The position numbers were made by a program, and so were the translations under genes. Shown here in pieces: positions 1 through 7,006 of a DNA stretch of 11,704 nucleotides. Position 1 is the first letter of the stretch. Every line of letters starts with the position of its first letter. Source of the stretch: an uncultured Collinsella sp. (GTDB lineage Bacteria; Actinomycetota; Coriobacteriia; Coriobacteriales; Coriobacteriaceae); assembly GCA_902478935.1 (NCBI GenBank), contig CABSMV010000061.1:1-11704 (forward strand), read 5' to 3'. Under the pieces are notes generated by a model, which worked only from the letters and a program-made list of their open reading frames with translations, did not search any database and was not told the origin of the DNA.

Positions 1-1
1 T

Positions 2-34
2 TCGTCGGCAGCGTCAGATGTGTATAAGAGACAG
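2..34 (+). other. Untrimmed Nextera transposase adapter (sequencing artefact)
   Basis: These 33 bases match the Illumina Nextera Read 1 transposase adapter exactly, ending in the Tn5 mosaic end AGATGTGTATAAGAGACAG. It is not genomic DNA; genomic sequence starts at base 35. Translating across it gives the well-known contaminant peptides: MCIRDS and MYKRQ in two plus-strand frames, and LSLIHI at the C-terminus of the minus-strand pilus gene. Any open frame that starts or stops in the first 34 bases is therefore unreliable. The extra T at base 1 is also outside the genome. Confidence 0.97.
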
Positions 35-676
35 CTTTTTGCCGCGCGCCGTGGCGGGAATCGTCAAGCTGACCGTTCCCTTGCCCGATGCCCCCAGCAG
101 TTCCTTGACGTCTTCGGGGTCAGCCGCCAGCGTCACCCATTCGATCTTGCCCTCGCGCGTGGCACCGGAATCCTCACTGGTATCGATCACGTACGCGCCG
201 CACAGCCGATCGGTTACGCCGTCTTTTTGCACATACACATCCACGTAGCTGCCCACGCCCGTAGCACCGCCGACCGAGTGCTCGGCATCGACCGCCACCG
301 AAACGGCGACCTTGCCCTTAGGCACCTCGAGCTTGTGGCTCTCGGCCTTGGTGTAGACATTGCAGATCACGGCGTTTTTGGGAATACGCGAAGTCGTCAC
401 GTCGCCGCGCACCTGGCGCAGCTCGGTCGCCGCGTCACGCGGCAACAGGCTCGTCAGCCATTCCTGGGTTATGACATTGGTCTCATCGAGGGTCTCGCCC
501 ACATCGATATCGCGCGCCGCGACGCATACCTCGACGCGATCGCCACCGTACTTGGCCAAGGTCTCAGCCTGGACCTGTTCGGCTTGCGAGCGGATCGACG
601 AGCCGTAAACCATGCAGAGCAGAGCAGCGAGCACGCCCGCGACCAGACTGATGGCGATGCGCTTGCTCTTGTTCAC
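35..676 (-). CDS. cpaB: Tad/Flp pilus assembly protein CpaB-like (SAF domain), 3'-truncated at the contig edge
   Basis: Probable CpaB/RcpC-type protein of the Tad (Flp) pilus system, a membrane-anchored periplasmic or cell-surface assembly factor. The 214 genuine residues begin with a short basic stretch (NKSKR) and one hydrophobic membrane segment at about residues 7-24. A SAF-like domain follows at about 48-105 (VCVAARDIDVGETLDETNVI, then RIPKNAVI). The second half (about 118-210) resembles the RcpC region, with VPKGKVAVSVAVD and VGSYVDVYV. I chose the GTG at 676 over the in-frame ATG at 691. The Shine-Dalgarno AGAGGAG lies just upstream of the GTG with a 6-base spacer and overlaps the ATG codon region, so it can only serve the GTG. 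The frame runs into the adapter after Lys-Lys; the last six apparent residues (LSLIHI) are artificial. The rest of the gene and presumably other tad genes lie left of the contig end. Family assignment is good; the symbol is less certain without neighbours. Confidence 0.75.
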
Positions 677-786
677 GGCCGCTCCTCTCATGGCAGTGCC
701 GGGCGAATGCCCGTAACACCATTGTCTGGGCGGTCAGAGTACAAAGCGGCGCAATCGCGATCTTGGTTTTCGATGTCAAACCAATC

Positions 787-838
787 GCTGACCAAAAGCT
801 GACCAGCCCGTCAAGCTCGTGGCAAGGTTTTGGTCAGC
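787..838. repeat. Direct and inverted GCTGACC repeats upstream of cpaB
   Basis: GCTGACCAAAA at 787-797 is matched by its exact reverse complement TTTTGGTCAGC at 828-838. A further GCTGACC copy at 798-804 is 11 bases (about one helical turn) from the first, and GTCAGC occurs again at 841-846. The cluster sits in the gap between the rsgA terminator and cpaB, about 110-160 bases upstream of the cpaB start. It could be an operator array or a hairpin in the cpaB leader. No convincing -35/-10 pair was found beside it. Confidence 0.45.
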
Positions 839-876
839 ACGTCAGCAAACTGCATGTTTCGAGGCTTTTCCGCAGC

Positions 877-911
877 AAAAAAGCCGTCTCCCGAACAGTT
901 GGGAGACGGCT
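877..911 (-). terminator. Rho-independent terminator of rsgA
   Basis: A perfect 11-bp stem (AGCCGTCTCCC at 882-892 with GGGAGACGGCT at 901-911) encloses an 8-base loop. Read on the minus strand it is followed by a run of six T residues (877-882). It lies 17 bases past the rsgA stop codon. The plus-strand side has no T-run, so it acts on minus-strand transcription and separates rsgA from cpaB. Confidence 0.92.
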
Positions 912-928
912 GTCATAGGAAAAATCAA

Positions 929-2113
929 TTACAGATGGACATCGGGATCGAGCATTTGGGCGCTCACGCGCATGGATGACGCCAGGTTTTGGAACGTTTC
1001 CAGACGCAGGCTGTCGATCTGTCCGGCGTCCTCGGCCTCGCGAACGGCGCAACCCGGCTCATGGGTATGCGTGCAATCGCCAAACCGGCACGCGCGCGAT
1101 GCCTCGACAATCTCGGGGAAGGCGCACGCCAGACCCCGCTCGTGACCCACGAGCGGTAGGCTGCGCAGGCCCGGGGCATCGGCGATCACGCCGGCGTCGC
1201 CCGGCAGCGCCACCATCACGCGCGCGACGGTAGTGTGACGGCCCTGGTCATCGCGTTCGCGCACACCGCCAGTCGCCAACGTATCGTGGCCCAGCAGTGC
1301 ATTGAGCAGCGTCGACTTGCCGGCACCCGACTCGCCCAGAATCATGGCGCAGCTCCCGGCAGGCACGCAGGAACGGGCCTCGTCCAGGCCGCGGCCCTCG
1401 GCAGAGGACGTCACGATCACGCGCACGTCCGGACCCACCAGGCGGCGCACGCGGTCCAGATCGCGCTCGAGCTCCTCGGCATCGCAGCGATCAGCTTTGG
1501 TGAGTACCACCACCGGCTCGGCATCGCAGTCGAGCGCCAACACCAGCGAGCGCGCCACGCGGTCGAGCAGCACCTCACCGGCACCGAGCGCCTGCACGAT
1601 TAGCACACTATCCACGTTGGAGCAGAGCACCTGACGCTCTCCGCGGGCACGGCCGCGCCAACGCTCAAAGCTCGTACGGCGCGGCAGCACGCACTCAATC
1701 ACACCCATATCGTGCCCGGGAGCGCGGCGCACCGCCACACGGTCGCCCACAGCGGGCAGCAGGACCTCGTCCTCGCCGCGCGACTTGGCAAACCCCACGG
1801 CATGCTCGGCACGAAACGTGTCATCGGCAGTCGCCACCAGTGGAAACCCGCGATCCAAGCGCACCACGGTGCCAAGCTGCATCTGCTCGGGTTCCTCGGC
1901 ATGTGCGCAAAAATCGTCAAAGGCAGTCTGCTGGGCTTCATCGACCGGCAGGTCATCAAACGCCGGAACGTCCTGCAGCGCGTCGAGTCCCGGCACGCTT
2001 GCCAGCAGCTCCTCGGCAGACGCGGGGGCCTCGGTCGCAAGCTTCCGACGACGATCGCGCTTAGCCCGCGCCCCCGTCGTCTTTTTCTTCGCTTTAGCCT
2101 TAGCCTTGCCCAC
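929..2113 (-). CDS. rsgA: Small ribosomal subunit biogenesis GTPase RsgA
   Basis: RsgA (YjeQ) is a cytoplasmic GTPase that helps late maturation of the 30S ribosomal subunit. Its circularly permuted G motifs appear in the diagnostic order: G4 TKAD (205-208), G5-like SSA (236-238), G1 GESGAGKST (260-268), G2 GRHTT (291-295) and G3 DAPG (312-315). An OB-fold region (about 78-145) comes before them. The C-terminal zinc knuckle CRFGDCTHTHEPGC supplies C342, C347, H349 and C355. The GTG at 2113 is chosen because GGGAGG sits 5 bases upstream. The frame stays open to an ATG at 2197, but that start lies inside the upstream terminator and lacks a ribosome site. The 394-residue protein is longer than usual because about 75 residues come before the OB fold: a Lys/Arg-rich start (KAKAKAKKK) and then an acidic linker. 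It appears to be transcribed alone, between two terminators. Confidence 0.95.
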   Translation of the reverse strand: MGKAKAKAKKKTTGARAKRDRRRKLATEAPASAEELLASVPGLDALQDVPAFDDLPVDEAQQTAFDDFCAHAEEPEQMQLGTVVRLDRGFPLVATADDTFRAEHAVGFAKSRGEDEVLLPAVGDRVAVRRAPGHDMGVIECVLPRRTSFERWRGRARGERQVLCSNVDSVLIVQALGAGEVLLDRVARSLVLALDCDAEPVVVLTKADRCDAEELERDLDRVRRLVGPDVRVIVTSSAEGRGLDEARSCVPAGSCAMILGESGAGKSTLLNALLGHDTLATGGVRERDDQGRHTTVARVMVALPGDAGVIADAPGLRSLPLVGHERGLACAFPEIVEASRACRFGDCTHTHEPGCAVREAEDAGQIDSLRLETFQNLASSMRVSAQMLDPDVHL

Positions 2114-2134
2114 AAGCGCCTCCCAGCACCATAA

Positions 2135-2163
2135 ATCACAACTGAGCAGGTATTTTAAATCAA
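2135..2163 (-). promoter_or_regulatory. Possible rsgA promoter
   Basis: On the minus strand TTGATT (2163-2158) and TGTGAT (2140-2135) are separated by 17 bases. Each matches the sigma-70 type consensus at 4 of 6 positions. The predicted transcript would start about 15 bases before the GTG of rsgA. The -35 overlaps the T-run of the preceding terminator. The match is weak and rests mainly on spacing and position. Confidence 0.3.
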
Positions 2164-2195
2164 AAAGAGCTGGCCGGGCAAAGCCCGACCAGCTC
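2162..2195 (-). terminator. Rho-independent terminator downstream of the Ca2+ ATPase
   Basis: A 13-bp stem with one C-A mismatch (GAGCTGGCCGGGC at 2167-2179, GCCCGACCAGCTC at 2183-2195) closes an AAA loop. On the minus strand it is followed by TTTTT (2166-2162). It ends transcription from the ATPase gene and separates it from rsgA. Confidence 0.88.
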
Positions 2196-2255
2196 ACAAA
2201 CTTTCCCTCAGCCCTTTATCATCCGCGCGGGAGAAAAGCCAGCAAGGATACCGTA

Positions 2256-2344
2256 GGGCCCACCCCGGGAGTGTTTTCTTCTGAGCGATCCCGCAGCGCG
2301 AAGCGCGAGGACCAGCGAAGAAGAAAACACGCAGGGGCGGGCCC
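2256..2344. repeat. Long imperfect inverted repeat after the Ca2+ ATPase gene
   Basis: The left arm (2256-2282) and right arm (2319-2344) can pair over about 22 bases: GGGCCC with GGGCCC, CCCC with GGGG, and a perfect 12-bp match GTGTTTTCTTCT / AGAAGAAAACAC. Small internal mismatches sit at 2262 and 2267-2270. The loop holds a further small GCGC-GAA-GCGC hairpin (2296-2306). It begins 12 bases beyond the ATPase stop codon. No T-run follows on either strand, so it is not a standard terminator. It may be a dispersed palindromic repeat (REP or MITE type) or an mRNA-stabilising 3' structure. Confidence 0.75.
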
Positions 2345-2356
2345 GGACAGGTTAAC

Positions 2357-5038
2357 TTACTCCTTCTCCACCGCGCGCATGATCGCCTTGTAGATCTCCA
2401 TAAGCGGGATGATCAGGAAGGCCAGACCCAGCGCGGCAAGAACGCCCTTGAGCTCAAGCGTCACGGGGCCAAAGAACATCTCGGCAAGCGTCGGCTGCAC
2501 GGTCACGATCACCGTCAGCACCAGTGCCAGCGCGGCGGAAGCCCACAGCCACTTGTTCTGCTTCTTCATGGTGAACAGCGACGCACGACGGCTGCGCATA
2601 TTGAAGCAGTGGAAAATCTCAACCATGTTGAGCGTGATGAACGCCATCATCACGCCTTCCTCGTCGGCATTGCCGGCGATCATATCGGCGATGTGGATGT
2701 AGCCCATGTCAAAGTACACGCCCACAAAGAAGCTCGCCAGCACCAGCACGGTGATGATCAGGCCCTGGACCACGCAGTCCAGACCCATATTGCCGGCAAA
2801 GACGCCGTCCTTGGCGTTGCGCGGCTTGCGCTTCATGATGTCGCCCTCGGCGTCCTCCATGCCCAGCGCGAGCGCGGGGAAACAGTCGGTGACCAGGTTC
2901 ACCCACAGCAGCTGCACCGGCTGGAAGATGGTAAAGCCGATGAGCGTGGCGATGAATACCGAGAAGACCTCGGCAAGGTTGGCCGAAAGCAGGAACTGAA
3001 TGACCTTGCGGATGTTGTCGTAGATGCGACGGCCCTCTTCACAGGCACCGATGATGGTGGCGAAGTTGTCGTCGGCAAGCACCATATCGGCAACGTTCTT
3101 GGTGACGTCGGTGCCGGTGATGCCCATGCCAACGCCGATGTCGGCGCGCTTGATGGACGGGGCGTCGTTGACGCCGTCGCCCGTCATGGCGACGATCTGG
3201 TCGCGCGACTTCCAGGCCTCGACGATGCGGGTCTTGTGCTCGGGCTGGACGCGGGCGTACACGCCGTAGTCCTCGATGTGCGCGTCGAGCTCCTCGTCGC
3301 TCATGCGGTCGAGGTCGGCACCGGTAATGGCATGGCTGCGATCGGTGACGATTCCCAGCTGCTTGGCAATGGCCACGGCGGTGTCGATATGGTCGCCCGT
3401 GATCATGACGGTGCGAATACCGGCGTCGTGGGCCTCGCGGATGGCGTCGGCGACCTCGGGGCGGACAGGGTCAATCATGCCGGACAGGCCGCAGAAGACC
3501 AGGTCGTGCTCGAGCGCAGCGGGGCTGCAGTCGCTCGGGACCTCGGTGTAGGTGCGGCTTGCCAGCGCCAGCACGCGCAGGGCCTCGTCGGCCATGGCCT
3601 TGTTGGCGGCCACGAGCTCGGCGCGACGCTCCTCGGTCAGCGGAACGACCCTGTCGCCGTCGTAGATATGGGTGCACAGGCCGATCACCACGTCGGGCGC
3701 GCCCTTGGTGTACTGCTCATACTCGCCGTCCAGGGTCTCGACGACCACGGACATCATCTTGCGGCCCGAGTCGAACGGGGCCTCGCCCACGCGCGGGTGC
3801 TCGGCAGTCAGGCCAGTGAGGCCCGCCTTGCCGGCGTCGTTGACGAGCGCGCACTCAGTCGGCTCGCCCACGGCCTCGCCCAGCTCCTCGTCCCACTGGG
3901 CATCGGAGCACAGAGCCATGCCGGCCAGGAACTTCTCCTTAGGCGCGGCGAGCTCGTGCTTGACGACGGTCATCTTGTTTTGGGTAAGGGTACCGGTCTT
4001 GTCGGAGCAGATGGTCTGCGTGCAGCCGAGAGTCTCGACGGCAGAGAGCTTGCGGATGATTGCCTGGCGCTTGGCCATCTTGGTCACGCCAAGCGACAGC
4101 ACGATGGTCACGACGGCGACCAGGCCCTCGGGGATGGCAGCGACGGCGAGCGAGACGGCAACCATAAAGGTATCGAGCAGGGCGGTCGGGTCGGTAAGAA
4201 CGTTGCCCACGCCGTGGCGGATGATATCAACGCCAAAGATGACGACGCAGATGACGATAACCATGATGGTGAGGATGCGGCTGAGCTCGGCAAGCTTCAC
4301 CTGCAGCGGCGTGAGCTCTTCCTTGGCCTCGGCCAGGGCGCCGGCGATCTTGCCCATCTCGGTATCCATGCCGGTACCGACTACGACGGCGCGGCCACGG
4401 CCGTACACCACGGTGGAGCCCATGTAGCACATGTTCTTGCGGTCGCCGAGCGGCACGTCATCGGTGCCGGTGGCGAGCTCGATCACGTTGGCATGCTTCT
4501 CGACAGGCACGGACTCGCCGGTGAGTGCAGCCTCTTCGATCTTCATCGTGGCGCTCTCGAGCACGCGGCAGTCGGCCGGGACGGAGTCGCCCGCCTCGAG
4601 CATGATCACGTCACCAGGCACGAGCTCGGCGCTCGGCAGGTGCACGAGCTTGCCGTCGCGCAGCACCTTGGACTGCGCCGCGCTCATCTCCTGCAGGGCC
4701 TCGAGAGCCTCCTCGCTTTTAGCCTCCTGGACCACGCCCAGCACCGAGTTGACGATAACGACGAACATGATGATGGCGACGTCGGCAAAGTCCGCCTCGC
4801 CCTTGACCATGCCCGTGAGTGCACTGATGACGGCGGCAACGATCAGCATGATGACCATGGGATCGGCCATCTGCTCAAAGAAGCGCTTCCACAACGGCGT
4901 CTTCTCGGCTTCCTCGAGCTTGTTAGGGCCTGTCTTGGCGAGGCGCGACGACGCCTCGTCGTTGCTCAGGCCGAGGTTCTCATCGACACCTTGGTCGCTG
5001 AGTACCTCCGCCGCAGCGGACAGGTATTCCTTTTGCAT
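2357..5038 (-). CDS. P-type (PII) calcium-translocating ATPase
   Basis: Membrane pump that uses ATP to export cations, most likely Ca2+. At 893 residues it is full length for bacterial SERCA-like pumps. Visible motifs: actuator TGES (173-176), M4 IPEGL (302-306, E304), phosphorylation site DKTGTLT with D346, nucleotide-binding KGAPD (445-449), TGD (547-549) and hinge TGDGVND (619-625). Residues equivalent to SERCA Ca2+ ligands appear in M4 (E304), M5 (N687, E690 in SANLAEVF), M6 (N714, T717, D718 in NLVTD) and M8 (E807). This suggests both ion sites may be kept, but that alignment was made by eye. The ATG at 5038 follows AGGAGGGG at good spacing. It is divergent from pyk across a shared 442-base gap and ends in its own terminator. 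A leader hairpin overlaps its ribosome site. Ca2+ is the best guess; Mn2+ or another divalent ion cannot be excluded from sequence alone. Confidence 0.94.
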   Translation of the reverse strand: MQKEYLSAAAEVLSDQGVDENLGLSNDEASSRLAKTGPNKLEEAEKTPLWKRFFEQMADPMVIMLIVAAVISALTGMVKGEADFADVAIIMFVVIVNSVLGVVQEAKSEEALEALQEMSAAQSKVLRDGKLVHLPSAELVPGDVIMLEAGDSVPADCRVLESATMKIEEAALTGESVPVEKHANVIELATGTDDVPLGDRKNMCYMGSTVVYGRGRAVVVGTGMDTEMGKIAGALAEAKEELTPLQVKLAELSRILTIMVIVICVVIFGVDIIRHGVGNVLTDPTALLDTFMVAVSLAVAAIPEGLVAVVTIVLSLGVTKMAKRQAIIRKLSAVETLGCTQTICSDKTGTLTQNKMTVVKHELAAPKEKFLAGMALCSDAQWDEELGEAVGEPTECALVNDAGKAGLTGLTAEHPRVGEAPFDSGRKMMSVVVETLDGEYEQYTKGAPDVVIGLCTHIYDGDRVVPLTEERRAELVAANKAMADEALRVLALASRTYTEVPSDCSPAALEHDLVFCGLSGMIDPVRPEVADAIREAHDAGIRTVMITGDHIDTAVAIAKQLGIVTDRSHAITGADLDRMSDEELDAHIEDYGVYARVQPEHKTRIVEAWKSRDQIVAMTGDGVNDAPSIKRADIGVGMGITGTDVTKNVADMVLADDNFATIIGACEEGRRIYDNIRKVIQFLLSANLAEVFSVFIATLIGFTIFQPVQLLWVNLVTDCFPALALGMEDAEGDIMKRKPRNAKDGVFAGNMGLDCVVQGLIITVLVLASFFVGVYFDMGYIHIADMIAGNADEEGVMMAFITLNMVEIFHCFNMRSRRASLFTMKKQNKWLWASAALALVLTVIVTVQPTLAEMFFGPVTLELKGVLAALGLAFLIIPLMEIYKAIMRAVEKE

Positions 5039-5050
5039 ATAGAGTCCCCT

Positions 5051-5100
5051 CCTGGGATTCGGGCCACTCAGCAGATTGATGCCCGATCATAATTCCCAGG
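5051..5100 (-). promoter_or_regulatory. Leader inverted repeat overlapping the Ca2+ ATPase ribosome-binding site
   Basis: On the minus strand CCTGGGA and TCGGGC (within 5100-5081) pair with GCCCGA and TCCCAGG (5064-5051), giving 13 base pairs with a 7/1 internal loop and a 16-base apical loop. The last three bases of the distal arm (AGG, 5053-5051) are also the first bases of the Shine-Dalgarno AGGAGGGG (5053-5046). If transcribed whole, the hairpin would partly cover the ribosome site. A -10-like TATGAT (5091-5086) lies inside the left arm, so the repeat could instead be a DNA operator at the promoter. The pairing is seen; the role is inferred. Confidence 0.45.
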
Positions 5101-5245
5101 AGAAGGGCAAGGGCTCATCAAGGCTGCCGTGCTGAGCGGCAGTTGATAGTGGGGCTATGGTACCCCAAAGCGGCGCGTCTGGCCAAAACATTCCAATTGG
5201 AAACACGGCTCGAGTGCAACGATGCAGACCGTGTGATGCTCAACA

Positions 5246-5331
5246 TTGATAAAACGTTTTTTCTTCGGCGCATCGTCAAACTGAAATATCGCCCAGATAG
5301 CAGCGGTCAGAACGGTTGATAAAGTTTTTTC
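5246..5331. repeat. Two near-identical TTGATAAA-GTTTTTTC blocks
   Basis: TTGATAAAACGTTTTTTC (5246-5263) and TTGATAAAGTTTTTTC (5316-5331) are 70 bases apart in the AT-rich gap upstream of pyk. The first contains the palindrome AAAACGTTTT (5251-5260), which resembles the core of LacI-family/CcpA operators. They may be regulator sites or duplicated promoter elements; no function is shown. Confidence 0.45.
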
Positions 5332-5411
5332 ATATACCGTTTTTACCGCAAAAAATGAACTTCTAATTCGGCATACGGTCGATTTTTGAGGGTATTCGGT
5401 CGTCATTTCGT

Positions 5412-5417
5412 TATAAT
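5412..5417 (+). promoter_or_regulatory. Probable pyk -10 promoter element
   Basis: A perfect TATAAT lies 64 bases before the pyk ATG. No good -35 sits at 16-18 bases; the nearest is TTGAGG (5386-5391) at a 20-base spacing. Two CGGTCG copies (5376-5381 and 5397-5402), 21 bases apart, flank the expected -35 position and could bind an activator or repressor. Confidence 0.5.
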
Positions 5418-5480
5418 CATCTCAGTTTTATTTCTTATGGTTTATCTATCAGCGCAAGACGATGTCAGATGGAGGTCTGA

Positions 5481-6941
5481 ATGTACAAGCGCACCAAGAT
5501 TGTATGCACCATGGGTCCCGCCTGCGATAGCGACGAGACCATCCGCGAGATGATCAAGGCGGGCATGAACGTCGCCCGTTTTAACTTCTCGCACGGATCC
5601 TACGACGAGCACCACGGTCGCATCGAGCGCGTCCGTCGTATTTCCAAGGAGCTCGGTCTACCCGTCGGCATCCTGCTCGACACCAAGGGCCCCGAGGTCC
5701 GCACCGGCCTTCTGGTCGATGGCAAGAAGGTTGCCGTCAAGACCGGCGACAAGATCGTCGTCACCGCTCAGCCCACGTCCGAGGATTTCCACGGCACCTC
5801 TGAGCACATCTCCCTCGACTACCTGGCTCTGCCCTCCGAGGTCGAGAAGGGCTCCCTCATCCTGATCGATGACGGTCTGGTTGCCCTCGAGGTCGAGTCC
5901 GTCGACGGCCAGGACATGACCTGCGTCGTCAAGAACGACGGCCTGATCGGCGAGCGCAAGGGCGTCAACATGCCCAACGTCAACATCTCGCTGCCCGCCA
6001 TCACCGAGCGCGATCGTCAGGACATCCTCTTTGGCCTGACCGAGAACATCGACTACATCGCCGCTTCCTTCATCCGTGACGGCGAGTCCGTCCGCGGCAT
6101 CCGCGAGCTTTGCCGCGAGAACGGTGGCGAGCACGTGACGATCTTCCCGAAGATCGAGTGCGCCCTGGGCGTCGAGAACTTCGACGAGATCCTCGAGGCT
6201 TCCGACGGCATCATGGTCGCCCGTGGCGACCTGGGCATCGAGATCAAGCCCGAGCTCGTTCCGCACATCCAGAAGGAGATCATCGCCAAGTGCAACGCGG
6301 CCTACAAGCCCGTTATCACCGCTACGCAGATGCTCGACTCCATGCAGCAGAACCCGCGCCCGACGCGCGCCGAGGTTGCCGACGTTGCTAACGCCATCTA
6401 CGACGGCACCGACGCCGTTATGCTCTCTGGCGAGTCCGCTGCCGGTAAGTACCCGGTCGAGGCCGTCAAGATGCAGGCCAGCATCGCTCTCGAGACCGAG
6501 AAATACCTCCCGGCCCACGCTCCGCTCGAGGTTCCGGCCGACGCTCATGGCACCCGCGTCGTCAACAACGTTGTGGGTATGTCCGCTGTGAACATGGCCA
6601 CCACCGTTGGCGCCAAGTGCATCACCGTGCCGACGACCACCGGTCGTACCGCTCGCCTGATTTCGCACTTCCGTCCCAACATGCCGATCTGCGCGTTCTC
6701 CCGCCACGAGTGGGCCGTCCAGCAGATGATCATGTACTGGGGCGTTATCCCGCATCAGGCCGAGATTACCCAGGGCACCGTCAACGGCACGATCGTCAAG
6801 GCGATCGAGACCGCTAAGGAGCTCGGCTACGTCGAGGCCGGCGACCTGACCGTCGCTACCGCCGGCGATCCCCGCATGAGCGTCCAGCTCGAGGACAAGG
6901 TCTCCTCGACCAACGTCGCTTACGTCGCTCAGGTGCGCTAA
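5481..6941 (+). CDS. pyk: Pyruvate kinase
   Basis: Cytoplasmic glycolytic enzyme that converts phosphoenolpyruvate and ADP to pyruvate and ATP. The 486 residues match the usual bacterial length. Visible motifs: N-terminal KIVCTMGPA, substrate-binding MNVARFNFSHG (R33, N35, S37), DTKGPEVRTG (67-76), active-site FPKIE (K224, E226), metal-binding MVARGDLGIE (D250), ITATQMLDSM (279-288) and PTRAEVADVANAIYDGTDA (294-312). A B domain lies between about residues 73 and 172. Glu72 in DTKGPE, rather than Lys, is the form linked to K+-dependent pyruvate kinases. The C-terminal regulatory domain (about 355-486) ends normally, with no extra PEP-utiliser domain. GGAGG (5471-5475) precedes the ATG by 5 bases. 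It appears monocistronic, between an upstream -10 box and a strong terminator. Codon use is strongly biased to C-ending codons, as expected for a highly expressed gene. Confidence 0.97.
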   Translation: MYKRTKIVCTMGPACDSDETIREMIKAGMNVARFNFSHGSYDEHHGRIERVRRISKELGLPVGILLDTKGPEVRTGLLVDGKKVAVKTGDKIVVTAQPTSEDFHGTSEHISLDYLALPSEVEKGSLILIDDGLVALEVESVDGQDMTCVVKNDGLIGERKGVNMPNVNISLPAITERDRQDILFGLTENIDYIAASFIRDGESVRGIRELCRENGGEHVTIFPKIECALGVENFDEILEASDGIMVARGDLGIEIKPELVPHIQKEIIAKCNAAYKPVITATQMLDSMQQNPRPTRAEVADVANAIYDGTDAVMLSGESAAGKYPVEAVKMQASIALETEKYLPAHAPLEVPADAHGTRVVNNVVGMSAVNMATTVGAKCITVPTTTGRTARLISHFRPNMPICAFSRHEWAVQQMIMYWGVIPHQAEITQGTVNGTIVKAIETAKELGYVEAGDLTVATAGDPRMSVQLEDKVSSTNVAYVAQVR

Positions 6942-6969
6942 AACGCACTTGCAAGCATACTTGCATTGC

Positions 6970-7006
6970 AAAGGGCCCGGAAGGCTTCGCCTTCCGGGCC
7001 CTTTTT
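6970..7006 (+). terminator. Rho-independent terminator of pyk
   Basis: A perfect 16-bp stem (6970-6985 with 6989-7004), closed by TTC, is followed by a T-run (7002-7006). It starts 28 bases after the pyk stop codon. The GC-rich core is GGGCCCGGAAGG. The minus-strand side has only TTT, so it mainly stops plus-strand transcripts. Confidence 0.95.

Larger units (their letters stand above)
5039..5480. other. Divergent intergenic region between the Ca2+ ATPase and pyk
   Basis: This gap of 442 bases controls two divergent genes. From the ATPase side it holds the ATPase ribosome site (5046-5053), a long leader inverted repeat (5051-5100) and a small 6-bp hairpin (CTGCCG 5124-5129 with CGGCAG 5137-5142). 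From about 5170 it becomes AT-rich, with two near-identical TTGATAAA-GTTTTTTC blocks (5246-5263 and 5316-5331) and a pair of CGGTCG repeats. The pyk -10 box and leader come last. An 83-codon open frame on the minus strand (5155-5406) overlaps the promoter features and is not taken as a gene. No RNA gene was recognised. Confidence 0.6.

Noticed and set aside
20..802. 260-codon plus-strand open frame starting MYKRQ
   Set aside because: Its start codon lies in the Nextera adapter and the rest is antisense to the pilus gene.
2114..2197. Upstream in-frame extension of rsgA to an ATG at 2197
   Set aside because: This start lies inside the terminator that follows the ATPase, and the added residues are not RsgA-like; the GTG at 2113 has a strong Shine-Dalgarno.
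2609..5092. 827-codon open frame on the plus strand
   Set aside because: It lies fully antisense to the well-supported Ca2+ ATPase and its product is low-complexity, rich in His, Asp, Gly and Val, as expected from the complement of GC-rich codons. It is a shadow frame.
5155..5406. 83-codon open frame on the minus strand in the ATPase-pyk gap
   Set aside because: It overlaps the AT-rich repeats and promoter-like region, has no clear Shine-Dalgarno site and no recognisable domain. A small real gene cannot be fully excluded but is not supported.
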